Below are positions 44,822 through 53,216 of a DNA stretch of 64,000 bases, in pieces (position 1 is the stretch's first letter; every line of letters starts with the position of its first letter). The notes under the pieces are model-generated. The model was not told the DNA's origin and searched no databases. It saw nothing but the letters and a program-made list of their open reading frames with translations. Both the position numbers and the translations under genes were made by a program. Origin of the DNA: Streptomyces sp. NBC_00461 (lineage in GTDB: Bacteria > Actinomycetota > Actinomycetes > Streptomycetales > Streptomycetaceae); assembly GCF_036013935.1 (NCBI RefSeq), contig NZ_CP107902.1:6543001-6607000 (forward strand). Direction: 5' to 3'.

Positions 44822-45976
44822 ATGGACCACATCACGTTCCTCGTGGCGGTCGTCATCGTCACGGCACTGGCCTTCGACTTCACCAACGGATTTCACGACA
44901 CCGCAAACGCGATGGCCACCTCCATCGCCACCGGCGCCCTCAAACCCAAGACAGCGGTGCTCATCAGCGGAGTTCTCAACATCGGCGGTGCGTTCCTGTC
45001 CACCGAGGTCGCCAAGACGATCTCCGGCGGCATCGTGGACGACACCCTCGTCAGCCCGGGGATGATCTTCGCGGGGCTGGTCGGGGCGATTCTGTGGAAC
45101 CTGCTGACCTGGCTGGTCGGGCTGCCGTCCAGTTCCTCGCACGCCCTGTTCGGCGGGCTCATCGGCGCGGTGTGGGTCGGCGCGGGCTCCAACGGCGTGC
45201 ACTTCGACAAGGTGGTCGACAAGGTACTGATCCCCGCCGTGGCCTCGCCGATCGTGGCCGGCGTCGCCGCCCTGATCGCCACCTACCTCGCCTACAAGCT
45301 CACCGCCCGCGGCCGCAGGGACTCGGTCACCAAGGGCTTCCGGCTCGGCCAGATCGCCTCCGCCTCGCTGGTCTCGCTCGCCCACGGCACCAATGACGCG
45401 CAGAAGACCATGGGCATCATCACGCTGACCCTGATCTCGGCGGGCGCGCTCGGCCACGACGCCGGCCCGCCGGTGTGGGTGATCGGTTCGGCCGGTCTCG
45501 CCATCGGCCTCGGCACGTACATCGGCGGCTGGCGGATCATCCGCACGATGGGCAAGGGCCTGACGGAGATCCAGTCCCCGCAGGGCTTCGCCGCCGAGAC
45601 CGCCTCCACGACCGTCATCCTCACCTCCGCGCACCTCGGCTTCGCCCTGTCCACCACGCAGGTCGCCTCGGGCTCCATCCTCGGCGCGGGCCTCGGCCGG
45701 CGCCTGGCGGAAGTGCGCTGGGGCGTCGCCGGCCGCATGGTCGCCGCCTGGCTGATCACGCTGCCCGCCGCCGCGCTGGTCGGAGGCGTCTCCGCGAGCG
45801 TCGTCAAGCACGGCGGCAATCTCGGCACCGTCGTCGTCGCCCTGGTCGGTGCCGCCGTCGCCGCGGGCATCGTCGTCGTCTCGCGCCGCAACCCGGTGCA
45901 CGCCGACAACGTCAACGACCACCACGAGGTGGCCATCCGCACCGAGCCGCCGGCCAGCGTCGGCACGGCCGCCTGA
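44822..45976 (+). CDS. Low-affinity inorganic phosphate transporter (PiT)
   Basis: A 384-residue membrane carrier that moves phosphate with protons or metal ions. Two PiT signature repeats are present: FTNGFHDTANAMATSIATGAL (about 20-40) and SLAHGTNDAQKTMGII (about 187-202), each with the GFHDTAN/GTNDAQK core. About ten helices. ATG 44822 has AAGG a few bases upstream. It is followed closely by a small membrane protein and a PPK2 kinase, pointing to a phosphate/polyphosphate operon. Confidence 0.93.
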   Translation: MDHITFLVAVVIVTALAFDFTNGFHDTANAMATSIATGALKPKTAVLISGVLNIGGAFLSTEVAKTISGGIVDDTLVSPGMIFAGLVGAILWNLLTWLVGLPSSSSHALFGGLIGAVWVGAGSNGVHFDKVVDKVLIPAVASPIVAGVAALIATYLAYKLTARGRRDSVTKGFRLGQIASASLVSLAHGTNDAQKTMGIITLTLISAGALGHDAGPPVWVIGSAGLAIGLGTYIGGWRIIRTMGKGLTEIQSPQGFAAETASTTVILTSAHLGFALSTTQVASGSILGAGLGRRLAEVRWGVAGRMVAAWLITLPAAALVGGVSASVVKHGGNLGTVVVALVGAAVAAGIVVVSRRNPVHADNVNDHHEVAIRTEPPASVGTAA

Positions 45977-45995
45977 GACACGGAGAGTTCGCATC

Positions 45996-46265
45996 ATGAA
46001 CATCGACTGGAGCGCACTCGGCCAGGTCACCGGGGTGAGCATCGGCGCCACCGTCGCCGTGGTCGTCGTCTTCGCCCTCGGCGTACTCGGCGTCGCCCGA
46101 TTCGAAGGGGCACGGGAAGATGGCGGTGGGACCGGCGGTGGGACCGGCGGTGGGATCGGTGGCGGGGTCTCGTCCCTCGGTCTCGCCCAGGCCGGCCTGT
46201 GCTTCCTTGCCTGCGCCGCCGTGGTGGCGTACGGGATCTACCTCATCGTGCCGCAGTTCCACTGA
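45996..46265 (+). CDS. Small two-helix membrane protein with Gly repeat
   Basis: An 89-residue protein with two helices (about 13-33 and 64-84) joined by a loop containing GGGT, GGGT, GGGI and GGGV, coded by four 12-base tandem repeats. CGGAGAG lies 7-8 nt before ATG 45996. It sits 19 bases after PiT and 14 before PPK2, so it is likely co-transcribed and may be a transporter accessory protein. No family recognised. Confidence 0.78.
   Translation: MNIDWSALGQVTGVSIGATVAVVVVFALGVLGVARFEGAREDGGGTGGGTGGGIGGGVSSLGLAQAGLCFLACAAVVAYGIYLIVPQFH
46122..46169 (+). repeat. In-frame 12-base tandem repeat in small membrane protein gene
   Basis: Four units, GGCGGTGGGACC twice, then GGCGGTGGGATC and GGTGGCGGGGTC. 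Each encodes Gly-Gly-Gly-X in the loop between the two helices. Confidence 0.9.
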
Positions 46266-46279
46266 CATCCGGAGCAAGG

Positions 46280-47182
46280 ATGACCATGCCGCCCCTGCTG
46301 TCCGAGTCGGCCGACCTGACGGTCGACTACACCGACCCCGACGACCCCGTACTCATCCGCCCGGACGGAAGCCCGATCGACACCTGGCGGGAGAACTACC
46401 CGTACGCGCAGCGTATGGAGCGCAAGGAGTACGACTGGCACAAGCGGCTCCAGCAGATCGAACTGCTGAAGCTGCAGAGTTGGATAAAGGAGACCGGGCG
46501 CCGGCTCGTCATCGTCTTCGAGGGGCGTGACGCGGCCGGCAAGGGCGGCACCATCAAACGCTTCACGGAGCACCTCAACCCGCGCGGCGCACGGGTGGTC
46601 GCGCTGGAGAAGCCGACGGAGCGCGAGAGCGGCCAGTGGTACTTCCAGCGCTACGTCGAGCACCTTCCGACCGCGGGCGAGATCGTGCTGTTCGACCGGT
46701 CCTGGTACAACCGGGCGGGCGTCGAGCGGGTCATGGGCTTCTGCTCGGACGACGAGTACCGGCGCTTCATGCGCCAGACGCCGCTGTTCGAGCGGATGCT
46801 CGCGGACGACGGCGTAGACCTGCTGAAGTTCTGGTTCTCCGTCTCGCAGGGCGAGCAGCGCACCCGATTCACCATCCGCCAGGTCGACCCCGTACGGCAG
46901 TGGAAGCTCAGCCCGATGGACCTGGCCTCGCTGGACCGCTGGGACGACTACACCGCCGCCAAGGTCGCCATGTTCCGTGAGACGGACACCGAGCACGCGC
47001 CCTGGACAGTGGTGAAGAGCAACGACAAGAAGCGGGCCCGCGTCGAGGCCATGCGCAGCGTGCTGGCCCGCTTCGACTACTCCGACAAGGACGAGGAGGT
47101 CGTCGGCAGCCCCGATCCACGGATCGTGGGCGCGGCGCCGGGCCTGCTGGAGGCGGGAGAGGACGACGACGACGGCCGTTAG
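46280..47182 (+). CDS. ppk2: Polyphosphate kinase 2 family protein
   Basis: A 300-residue PPK2-type kinase that moves phosphate between polyphosphate and nucleotides. Walker A is GRDAAGKGGT (82-91), Walker B is FDRSWYNRAG (138-147), and the lid region includes QGEQRTRF. It has a single PPK2 domain. The preferred direction (nucleotide phosphorylation or polyphosphate synthesis) cannot be read from sequence. GGAG lies 5 nt upstream of ATG 46280. Co-location with PiT links phosphate uptake and storage. Confidence 0.92.
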   Translation: MTMPPLLSESADLTVDYTDPDDPVLIRPDGSPIDTWRENYPYAQRMERKEYDWHKRLQQIELLKLQSWIKETGRRLVIVFEGRDAAGKGGTIKRFTEHLNPRGARVVALEKPTERESGQWYFQRYVEHLPTAGEIVLFDRSWYNRAGVERVMGFCSDDEYRRFMRQTPLFERMLADDGVDLLKFWFSVSQGEQRTRFTIRQVDPVRQWKLSPMDLASLDRWDDYTAAKVAMFRETDTEHAPWTVVKSNDKKRARVEAMRSVLARFDYSDKDEEVVGSPDPRIVGAAPGLLEAGEDDDDGR

Positions 47183-47193
47183 GAACGTCCGCC

Positions 47194-47265
47194 GTCAGGA
47201 AAGCCGAAGCCGTCAGCAACGTCGAAGGGGTCAGGAACGCCGAAGGGGTCAGGAACGCTGAAGGG
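47194..47265. repeat. Four 18-base tandem repeats after ppk2
   Basis: Units at 47194, 47212, 47230 and 47248, consensus GTCAGGAACGCCGAAGGG, with 1-4 mismatches each. A degenerate 16-base copy precedes them. The last unit runs into the terminator stem. Confidence 0.9.
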
Positions 47266-47295
47266 GTCCGGCCGGTTGCCCGGTCGGACCCCTTC
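47260..47295. terminator. Terminator between ppk2 and sodN
   Basis: A 16-bp stem with one mismatch (arms 47260-47275 and 47280-47295) and a TTGC loop, between convergent ppk2 and sodN. Its left arm appears to have arisen from, or seeded, the adjoining repeats. Confidence 0.85.
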
Positions 47296-47355
47296 GGTGT
47301 GCCCGTGGACCTGCGATGGTGCACCGATCGCCGGTCCTCGCGAACGGGGCGTTCG

Positions 47356-47751
47356 TCAGGCCTTCTTGGTCTCCCAGAAGATCTTGTCGATCTGGGCGAT
47401 GTAGTCCAGGGCCTTCTGACCCGTGGCCGGGTCGGTGGACGCCTTGGCGGCCGAGAGGGCCTTCAGGGCGTCGTTGACCAGCTGGTGCAGCTCCGGGTAC
47501 TTCTCGAAGTGCGGGGGCTTGAAGTAGTCGCTCCAGAGCACCGAGACGTGGTGCTTCGCGAGCTCGGCGCGCTGCTCCTTGATGACGGTGGCGCGCGCCT
47601 GGAAGTGCGGGTCGTCGTTGGCGGCCATCTTGTCCTGCACGGCCTTCACCGACTCCGCCTCGATGCGGGCCTGGGCCGGGTCGTACACACCGCAGGGCAG
47701 GTCGCAGTGTGCGCTGACCTTGACCTTGGGGGCAAACAGGCGGGAAAGCAT
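47356..47751 (-). CDS. sodN: Nickel superoxide dismutase
   Basis: A 131-residue precursor of Ni-SOD, which dismutates superoxide. The nickel hook HCDLPCGVYDPAQ begins at residue 15, after a 14-residue propeptide that must be removed so that His becomes the N-terminus. The mature part (117 residues) is the usual four-helix protein. GGAAGGA lies 6 nt upstream of ATG 47751. It is divergent from its maturation protease gene. In S. coelicolor, nickel controls sodN through Nur and a sodF-derived small RNA; I did not find a clear Nur box here. Confidence 0.97.
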   Translation of the reverse strand: MLSRLFAPKVKVSAHCDLPCGVYDPAQARIEAESVKAVQDKMAANDDPHFQARATVIKEQRAELAKHHVSVLWSDYFKPPHFEKYPELHQLVNDALKALSAAKASTDPATGQKALDYIAQIDKIFWETKKA

Positions 47752-47896
47752 GGAGCGTTCCTTCCTCGTGATCGTCTTCTCAGGTGCGACATTACTCCCT
47801 GGGGGAGGCGTTTTCGCGAGTGCCCCCATGGGCTTAGGACAAAAGTCCGGGGTCAGACTGAGACTGGTGGAGGAACGTACCGGGGAGGTGCCGGGT

Positions 47897-48331
47897 ATGC
47901 CGGAGCTGTCGCAGGAGATCGAGCGTGGGCGGGCGCTGCTGCCCTTCGGGACGGCCGAGGTGACCGGCCCGTCCATGGTGCCCACGCTCCACCACGGGGA
48001 CCTTCTCGTGGTGCAGTACGGGGCTCGGGTCAGGCCCGGTGACGTGGTCGTCCTGAGGCATCCGTTCCAGCAGGACCTGCTGGTCGTCAAGCGTGCGACG
48101 GAGCGCCGCGAGGGCGGCTGGTGGGTGCTCGGCGACAACGCCTACGCGGGCGGCGACAGCACGGACTACGGGACCGTACCGGAGGAGCTGGTGCTGGGCC
48201 GGGTGCGCTTTCGGTACCGGCCGCTCAGGGCGGATCAGCGCTCGCCGTTCGCGCTCGCGCGCTGGGCGCTGTCGGCCGCCAGGCCCGTCTTCCCGGACCG
48301 GTCGGCCTCCAGGCGCTTGCGGGCGCGGTAG
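47897..48331 (+). CDS. sodX: Ni-SOD maturation protease (SodX, S26-like)
   Basis: A 144-residue signal-peptidase-like protein that removes the SodN propeptide. The Ser/Lys dyad is in GPSMVPTL (S26) and VVKRA (K63), followed by GDNAYAGGDSTDYG, the S26 box. There is no membrane anchor, which fits a cytosolic role. ATG 47897 has GGGGAGG 8 nt upstream; longer readings from 47828 are less likely. Its last 97 bases overlap the end of the opposite-strand CGNR gene, and the tail (ARPVFPDRSASRRLRAR) is low complexity. Confidence 0.92.
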   Translation: MPELSQEIERGRALLPFGTAEVTGPSMVPTLHHGDLLVVQYGARVRPGDVVVLRHPFQQDLLVVKRATERREGGWWVLGDNAYAGGDSTDYGTVPEELVLGRVRFRYRPLRADQRSPFALARWALSAARPVFPDRSASRRLRAR

Positions 48332-48864
48332 GCGGCCACGTTGGCGCGGGTCGCGCATCGGTCGGAGCAGTAGCGCCGGGAGCGGTTCGTCGACGTGTCC
48401 AGGTAGGCGTTGCGGCACGGCGCCGCCTCGCACAGGCCCAGACGGTCGACGCCGTACTCCGTCAGATGGAACGCCAGGCCCATCGCCGCGATGGCCGCGA
48501 AGCCCGCGGTGGCGTTCGACGGGTGGTCCGCCAGGTGCATGTGCCACAGCGGGCGGCCGTCGTCGTCCCGGTGGTCATGGCCCGAGATCTGCGGGCTCAC
48601 CGGGAACTCCAGCAGCAGCGAGTTGAGCAGGTCGACCGCGAGCGTCTCGTCCCCCTTGTCCGCCGCCTCGAAGACCGCGCGCAGCCGGGCCCGGACCGAG
48701 CGGAAGCGGGTGACGTCGGCGTCGGTGGCGCGCCGGGCCGCCGACGCGTTGGCGCCGAACAGCTCGCGGACGGCCCCGACCGAGGTCAGGGAGTCGTTGC
48801 CCCGCGTCGGCTCCTCCGTGTTGACGAGTCGCACGGCGTAGTCGGAGTAATAGGCCAGTTCCAC
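48235..48864 (-). CDS. CGNR zinc-finger (ABATE-domain) regulator
   Basis: A 209-residue probable transcriptional regulator. The N-terminal ABATE domain (about 10-140) is followed by a CGNR zinc finger (about 145-190): GLCEAAPCRNAYLDTSTNRSRRYCSDRCATRANVAAYRARKR in pieces, with four cysteines. The start is GTG 48864 with TAAGGA 7-8 nt upstream. The target is unknown; it is divergent from the methyltransferase gene, a possible target. It overlaps sodX at the 3' end. Confidence 0.86.
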   Translation of the reverse strand: MELAYYSDYAVRLVNTEEPTRGNDSLTSVGAVRELFGANASAARRATDADVTRFRSVRARLRAVFEAADKGDETLAVDLLNSLLLEFPVSPQISGHDHRDDDGRPLWHMHLADHPSNATAGFAAIAAMGLAFHLTEYGVDRLGLCEAAPCRNAYLDTSTNRSRRYCSDRCATRANVAAYRARKRLEADRSGKTGLAADSAQRASANGER

Positions 48865-48964
48865 TTGTAGTCCTTACAGAGGAGCTCTATGGTCGTGTGC
48901 GGGAGGAGGTAACGGCTGCCTAACCTCCCAGGGTATTACGCGACGGACGGGAGAAGGGGACTCC

Positions 48965-49738
48965 ATGAACGCCACGACCCAAACCGGTGCGGCGCGCACC
49001 GACTGGCAGGCCTGGCAGAAGAGCTGGGACCGACAGCAGGAGTGGTACATGCCGGACCGCGAGGAGCGGTTCCGGATCATGCTCGACATGGTCGAGGCCT
49101 GTGTCGGGCCCGAGCCGCGCATCCTGGATCTCGCCTGCGGCACCGGCAGCATCACGGCGCGGCTGCTGAGCCGCTTTCCGGAGGCCGTCAGCACCGGCGT
49201 CGACCTCGACCCGGCCCTGCTCGCCATCGCCCGCGGCACCTTCGAGGGGGACGACCGGGTCACCTTCGTCGAGGCCGACCTCAAGGACCCCGACTGGCCC
49301 GCACGGCTGCCGTACGACACGTACGACGCGGTACTCACCGCCACGGCCCTCCACTGGCTGCACAGCGACCCACTCGCCGCCCTCTACGGCCGGATCGCGG
49401 AACTCGTCCGCCACGGCGGCGTCTTCATGAACGCCGACCACATGATCGACGAGACCACGCCCAGGATCAACGCGGCGGAACGCACCCAGCGGCACGCCCG
49501 CATGGATCAGGCCATGCGCGACGGCGCCCTGGACTGGGCGGAGTGGTGGCAGGCGGCGGCGAAGGATCCCGCCCTCGGCGAGCCCACCGCCCGCCGCTTC
49601 GAGATCTATGGCGAGCATGCCGACGGGGACATGCCGTCCGTGCAGTGGCACGCGCGCGTGCTGCGCGAGAAGGGGTTCGGGGAGGCACGGGCGGTGTGGT
49701 GCTCGCCGTCGGACACGCTGGTCCTGGCCCTGAAGTGA
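48965..49738 (+). CDS. SAM-dependent methyltransferase
   Basis: A 257-residue class I methyltransferase. Motif I is ILDLACGTGSIT (about 53-64), the acidic residue ending strand 2 is in TGVDLDP, and motif IV is YDAVLTATALHWL. Substrate unknown; the N-terminal WQKSWDRQQEWYMP is typical of small-molecule methyltransferases in this group. GGGAGAAGGGG lies 5-6 nt before ATG 48965. It ends before the strong terminator at 49840-49888. Confidence 0.88.
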   Translation: MNATTQTGAARTDWQAWQKSWDRQQEWYMPDREERFRIMLDMVEACVGPEPRILDLACGTGSITARLLSRFPEAVSTGVDLDPALLAIARGTFEGDDRVTFVEADLKDPDWPARLPYDTYDAVLTATALHWLHSDPLAALYGRIAELVRHGGVFMNADHMIDETTPRINAAERTQRHARMDQAMRDGALDWAEWWQAAAKDPALGEPTARRFEIYGEHADGDMPSVQWHARVLREKGFGEARAVWCSPSDTLVLALK

Positions 49739-49839
49739 GATAGCCGTGCCGATGCGGTATGGCGCCTTCCGGGGGACGTGCCGTGCACGCGAAGCCGCTC
49801 CGCGAGCGTCAGGGGTGGGAGGCAAAGGAGCAGTGCGAT

Positions 49840-49888
49840 GCAAAGGGCCGGTGCGGAAGGGAGATTCCCTTCCGCACCGGCCCTTTGC
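49840..49888. terminator. Strong bidirectional terminator
   Basis: A perfect 23-bp inverted repeat (49840-49862 with 49866-49888) and a three-base GAT loop, between the convergent methyltransferase and ABC ATPase genes. The longest perfect hairpin in the window. Confidence 0.92.
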
Positions 49889-49908
49889 CGATCCCTACCA
49901 GGTCCAGG

Positions 49909-50715
49909 TCAGAGAACCTTCGACAGGAACGACTGCGTCCGCTCGTGCTGAGGGTTCGTCAGGACGTCGCGCGGGTGGCCGGATTCGACCACCACGCCGC
50001 CGTCCATGAAGACCAGGCTGTCGCCGACCTCGCGGGCGAAGCCCATCTCGTGAGTGACGACGATCATCGTCATGCCGGACTCGGCCAGGTCGCGCATGAC
50101 GTCGAGGACGTCGCCGACCAGCTCCGGGTCGAGGGCCGAGGTCGGCTCGTCGAAGAGCATCAGCTTCGGGTCCATGGCGAGCGCCCGGGCGATCGCGACG
50201 CGCTGCTGCTGGCCGCCGGAGAGCTGCGAGGGGTAGCCGGCGGCCTTGTCGGCGAGGCCGACCCGCTCCAGCAACTGATGGGCGCGCTCCCGGGCCTGGG
50301 ACCGGCTGACACCCTTGACCTGGACCGGGGCCTCCATGACGTTCTCCACGGCCGTCATGTGCGGGAACAGGTTGAAGCGCTGGAAGACCATGCCGATGTC
50401 CCGGCGCTTGACCGCGACCTCGCTGTCCTTCAGCTCGTACAGCTTGTCGCCCTTCTGGCGATAGCCGACCAGTTCCCCGTCGACCGACAGCCGCCCGGCG
50501 TTGATCTTCTCCAGGTGGTTGATGCACCGGAGGAAAGTCGACTTGCCGGAGCCGGAGGGGCCGATGAGGCAGAAGACCTCGCCGGACCTCACCTCCAGGT
50601 CGATGCCACTGAGGACCTCAAGGGGGCCGAAGGACTTGTGGACGCCCTCCGCCTTGACCATCGGGATGCTGGAGTCGCGCACGGGCGCGTCCGTCTTGCT
50701 GAGCTTGTCGGTCAT
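49909..50715 (-). CDS. Polar amino acid ABC transporter ATP-binding protein
   Basis: A 268-residue ATPase of the GlnQ type. Walker A is GPSGSGKST (52-60), Q-loop around Q112, signature LSGGQQQR (165-172), Walker [13 protein letters not shown] (185-196) and switch H222. An extra loop ([17 protein letters not shown], 84-100) is common in glutamate/glutamine importers. ATG 50715 overlaps the permease stop by four bases. It powers uptake with the next two genes. Confidence 0.93.
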   Translation of the reverse strand: MTDKLSKTDAPVRDSSIPMVKAEGVHKSFGPLEVLSGIDLEVRSGEVFCLIGPSGSGKSTFLRCINHLEKINAGRLSVDGELVGYRQKGDKLYELKDSEVAVKRRDIGMVFQRFNLFPHMTAVENVMEAPVQVKGVSRSQARERAHQLLERVGLADKAAGYPSQLSGGQQQRVAIARALAMDPKLMLFDEPTSALDPELVGDVLDVMRDLAESGMTMIVVTHEMGFAREVGDSLVFMDGGVVVESGHPRDVLTNPQHERTQSFLSKVL

Positions 50716-51650
50716 GCCGTGCCTCCCTTCGGACGGCCGATGGACAGCAGGTTCTTCCTGATCCTCTGCCACGGTGTGGGCGGCAGGCTGCGGCTGGAGC
50801 CGCGGGCGTAGTACCGCTCGATGTAGTACTGCCCGACGCTCAGGACCGAGGTGAGGATCAGGTACCAGGCGGCGGCCAGGAACAGCATCTCCACCGGGGC
50901 GCCGGAGGTCTGCCCGATGTCCTGGGCATAGCGCAGGAGTTCGGGATACTGCACTGCCGAGACCAGCGAGGTGGTCTTCAGCATGTTGATGACCTCGTTG
51001 CCCGTGGGCGGCACGATCACGCGCATGGCCTGCGGGATGACGATGCGTCGCAGGGTCTTGCCGTGGCTCATGCCGAGGGCGTGCGACGCCTCCGTCTGTC
51101 CTTCGTCGACCGAGAGCAGGCCGGCACGGCAGATCTCGGCCATGTACGCGGCCTCGTTGAGACCGAGGCCGAGCAGCGCCGTCAGGAACGGCGTCATGAA
51201 GTCCGACCAGTAGTTCTTGTAGATCGGACCGAGGTTGATGTACTCGAAGACCAGACCCAGGTTGAACCAGACGAACAGCTGGACCAGGACCGGGGTACCG
51301 CGGAAGAACCAGATGTAGAACCACGCGATGGACGAGGTCACCGGGTTCTTCGACAGGCGCATGACGGCGAGCAGGACGCCGCCGGCGATGCCGATCACCA
51401 TCGAGGTCACCGTCAGGAGCATCGTCTGGCCGACGCCCTTGAGGATGCGGCTGTCGAAGAAGTAGTCCGGAACGGCACCCCAGTTGATCTTGCCCTGGGC
51501 GAACGCGTAGATGATCGCGACCAGGACCCCGATCGCGATCACGGCGGAGACGTACCGCCCGTAGTGCCGGACCGGGATGGCCTTGATGGCCTCCGGTCCG
51601 GCCGGGGGAGTGTCCTCGGGGCCCGCCGTCTTGTCGATGTCAGCAGTCAC
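50712..51650 (-). CDS. Polar amino acid ABC transporter permease
   Basis: A 312-residue permease with an N-terminal Pro-rich 25 residues, one early helix (about 34-52) and the HisM/GlnP-type five-helix core (about 70-290). The EAA loop is [24 protein letters not shown] (about 187-210). A single permease suggests a homodimer. GTG 51650 follows AAAGG by 8 nt. It is coupled to the ATPase gene and 32 bases after the binding protein gene. Confidence 0.93.
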   Translation of the reverse strand: MTADIDKTAGPEDTPPAGPEAIKAIPVRHYGRYVSAVIAIGVLVAIIYAFAQGKINWGAVPDYFFDSRILKGVGQTMLLTVTSMVIGIAGGVLLAVMRLSKNPVTSSIAWFYIWFFRGTPVLVQLFVWFNLGLVFEYINLGPIYKNYWSDFMTPFLTALLGLGLNEAAYMAEICRAGLLSVDEGQTEASHALGMSHGKTLRRIVIPQAMRVIVPPTGNEVINMLKTTSLVSAVQYPELLRYAQDIGQTSGAPVEMLFLAAAWYLILTSVLSVGQYYIERYYARGSSRSLPPTPWQRIRKNLLSIGRPKGGTA

Positions 51651-51682
51651 GGGTATTGCCTTTCAGTGGCCGCGGGCCGCGG

Positions 51683-52642
51683 TCACTTGCCGCCGTTGAC
51701 GGTGGCTGCCTTGACGGAGCCATCGGCGACGCCCCACTTCTGGATGATCTTGTCGTACTCGCCGCTCTTGATGATCGCGTCGAGCGCGGCCTTCAGGGCG
51801 TCCCGCAGCTGGGTGCTGCTCTTGGCGACCGCGATGCCGTACGGGGCGGCCTCGACCTGGTCGCCGACGATCTGGAAGTCCTTGCCGCCGCCGGAGGTCT
51901 TCACGGCGTACGCGGCGACCGGGAAGTCCGAGGAGCCGGCGTTGACGCCGCCCGCGCGGACGCGGGTCTGGGCCTGCTGGTCGTTGTCGAAGGACTCGAT
52001 GGCGAGCTTCTTGCCGGCCGGGCACTTCTTGGCCTCGGCCTTGGCGAGGTCCTCGGAGACCGTGCCGCGCTGCACCGCGATCTTCTTGCCGCACAGGTCG
52101 GACCACGACTTGATGCCCTGGTCGTCGCCCTTCTTGGTGTAGATCGAGACACCGGCGTTGAAGTAGTCGACGAAGTCGACGCCCTCGCCGACCTTCTTGC
52201 CGGTCTCGGAGTCGATGCCCTCCTGGCGGTCCTTGGTGTCGGTCATCGCGGACATGGCGATGTCGTACCGCTTGGAGCGCAGACCCGTGATCAGGGTGTC
52301 GAAGGTGCCGTTCTGGAAGTCGAACTTGACGCCGAGCTGCTTGCCCATGGCGGCCGCGAGGTCGGGGTCGATGCCGGCCGTGTTGCCGGAGCTGTCCTTG
52401 AACTCGACCGGCGCGTACGCGATGTCCGAACCGACCTTGATGACACCCGCGTCGCGGATCGAGGCCGGCAGCTTGTCGGCCAGCGGCGCCGTGCTCGTCG
52501 ACGCGCTGCTGCTGGCCGAGTCCTTGTTCTTGGTCTGGTCACCGCAACCGGTGAGGATCAGGGCGCCTGCGACCGCGATCGCACCGACCGCGGCCAGACG
52601 GGTGCGTGCGGCGGTCGTACGACGGGTGGAGCTTGCGGTCAT
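51683..52642 (-). CDS. Polar amino acid ABC transporter substrate-binding lipoprotein
   Basis: A 319-residue exported binding protein with lipobox LTGC (about residue 33). The fold is the type-3 solute-binding domain: IKVGSDIAYAPVEFKDSSGN, GIDPDLAAAMGKQLGVKFDF, YDIAMSAMTDT and GKKIAVQRGT. This family binds glutamate, glutamine, arginine or histidine; the ligand is not fixed by what I see. GGAGG lies 7 nt before ATG 52642. First gene of the three-gene operon. Confidence 0.93.
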   Translation of the reverse strand: MTASSTRRTTAARTRLAAVGAIAVAGALILTGCGDQTKNKDSASSSASTSTAPLADKLPASIRDAGVIKVGSDIAYAPVEFKDSSGNTAGIDPDLAAAMGKQLGVKFDFQNGTFDTLITGLRSKRYDIAMSAMTDTKDRQEGIDSETGKKVGEGVDFVDYFNAGVSIYTKKGDDQGIKSWSDLCGKKIAVQRGTVSEDLAKAEAKKCPAGKKLAIESFDNDQQAQTRVRAGGVNAGSSDFPVAAYAVKTSGGGKDFQIVGDQVEAAPYGIAVAKSSTQLRDALKAALDAIIKSGEYDKIIQKWGVADGSVKAATVNGGK

Positions 52643-53216
52643 TTTGGGTTCCTCCGGCGGATGGGTGGAGTTGCCGATGAGTCGACGAGAGCACACACCT
52701 TCGGGTGTCGCGACCTCGTGTGTTTACGGCATCTTGCCATTCGGACTAAGCCGTTCAGACGACCCGCCATGTCAAAATCGGATAACGGGTGCCCCCCGAA
52801 ACGCACCAGGTTGGTACAACCTGGCCGGATCATCTGCGGGAATCCTCCATTCCGGCCGGAGGATCTTCGGCCCGTCGCGTGATACGGGACGTGTACTCCG
52901 AGGCATTGATCACTGTTCGACCGCTGGTCAAGGGTTCGTCGAGGACGTGTCCCCATATTTCGTGACGATCCTTGTCACCGGGACGTGACCTTCCGGTTCC
53001 ACGGTGTGACCTTGGACTTATTGGACTCGTCTCGGCCCAGTGCGTCCGGTAAGAAGGTTCTTTACACCCCTCATCCGGGGCTCAGGGCGCGTGTGCGGCG
53101 CGCCCGTCGCGTACGGCCCGTACGCATCACCGAAACCGGGCCGGACGCGGTGCCCGCCCACCCCTCACCAGGAGTGGCCACCCTCAACCAAATGAAGACT
53201 TAAGGGGTAAAACAAA
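52643..53216. other. 574-base divergent region between ABC operon and malic enzyme
   Basis: No convincing gene. It contains the palindrome at 52806-52824, an inverted repeat ATCCTCC/GGAGGAT around 52842-52865, and AT-richer DNA (52975-53060) with probable malic enzyme promoter elements such as TTTACACC (about 53060). Exact promoters are not resolved. Confidence 0.55.
52806..52824. promoter_or_regulatory. Palindrome upstream of amino acid ABC operon
   Basis: CCAGGTTG-GTA-CAACCTGG, perfect eight-base arms, 164 bases before the binding-protein gene. The form suits a dimeric regulator such as a GntR or LacI protein. Confidence 0.5.

Noticed and set aside
47834..47845. GGACAAAAGTCC as a terminator or regulatory hairpin before sodX
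   Set aside because: Only a 4-bp stem; too small to support.
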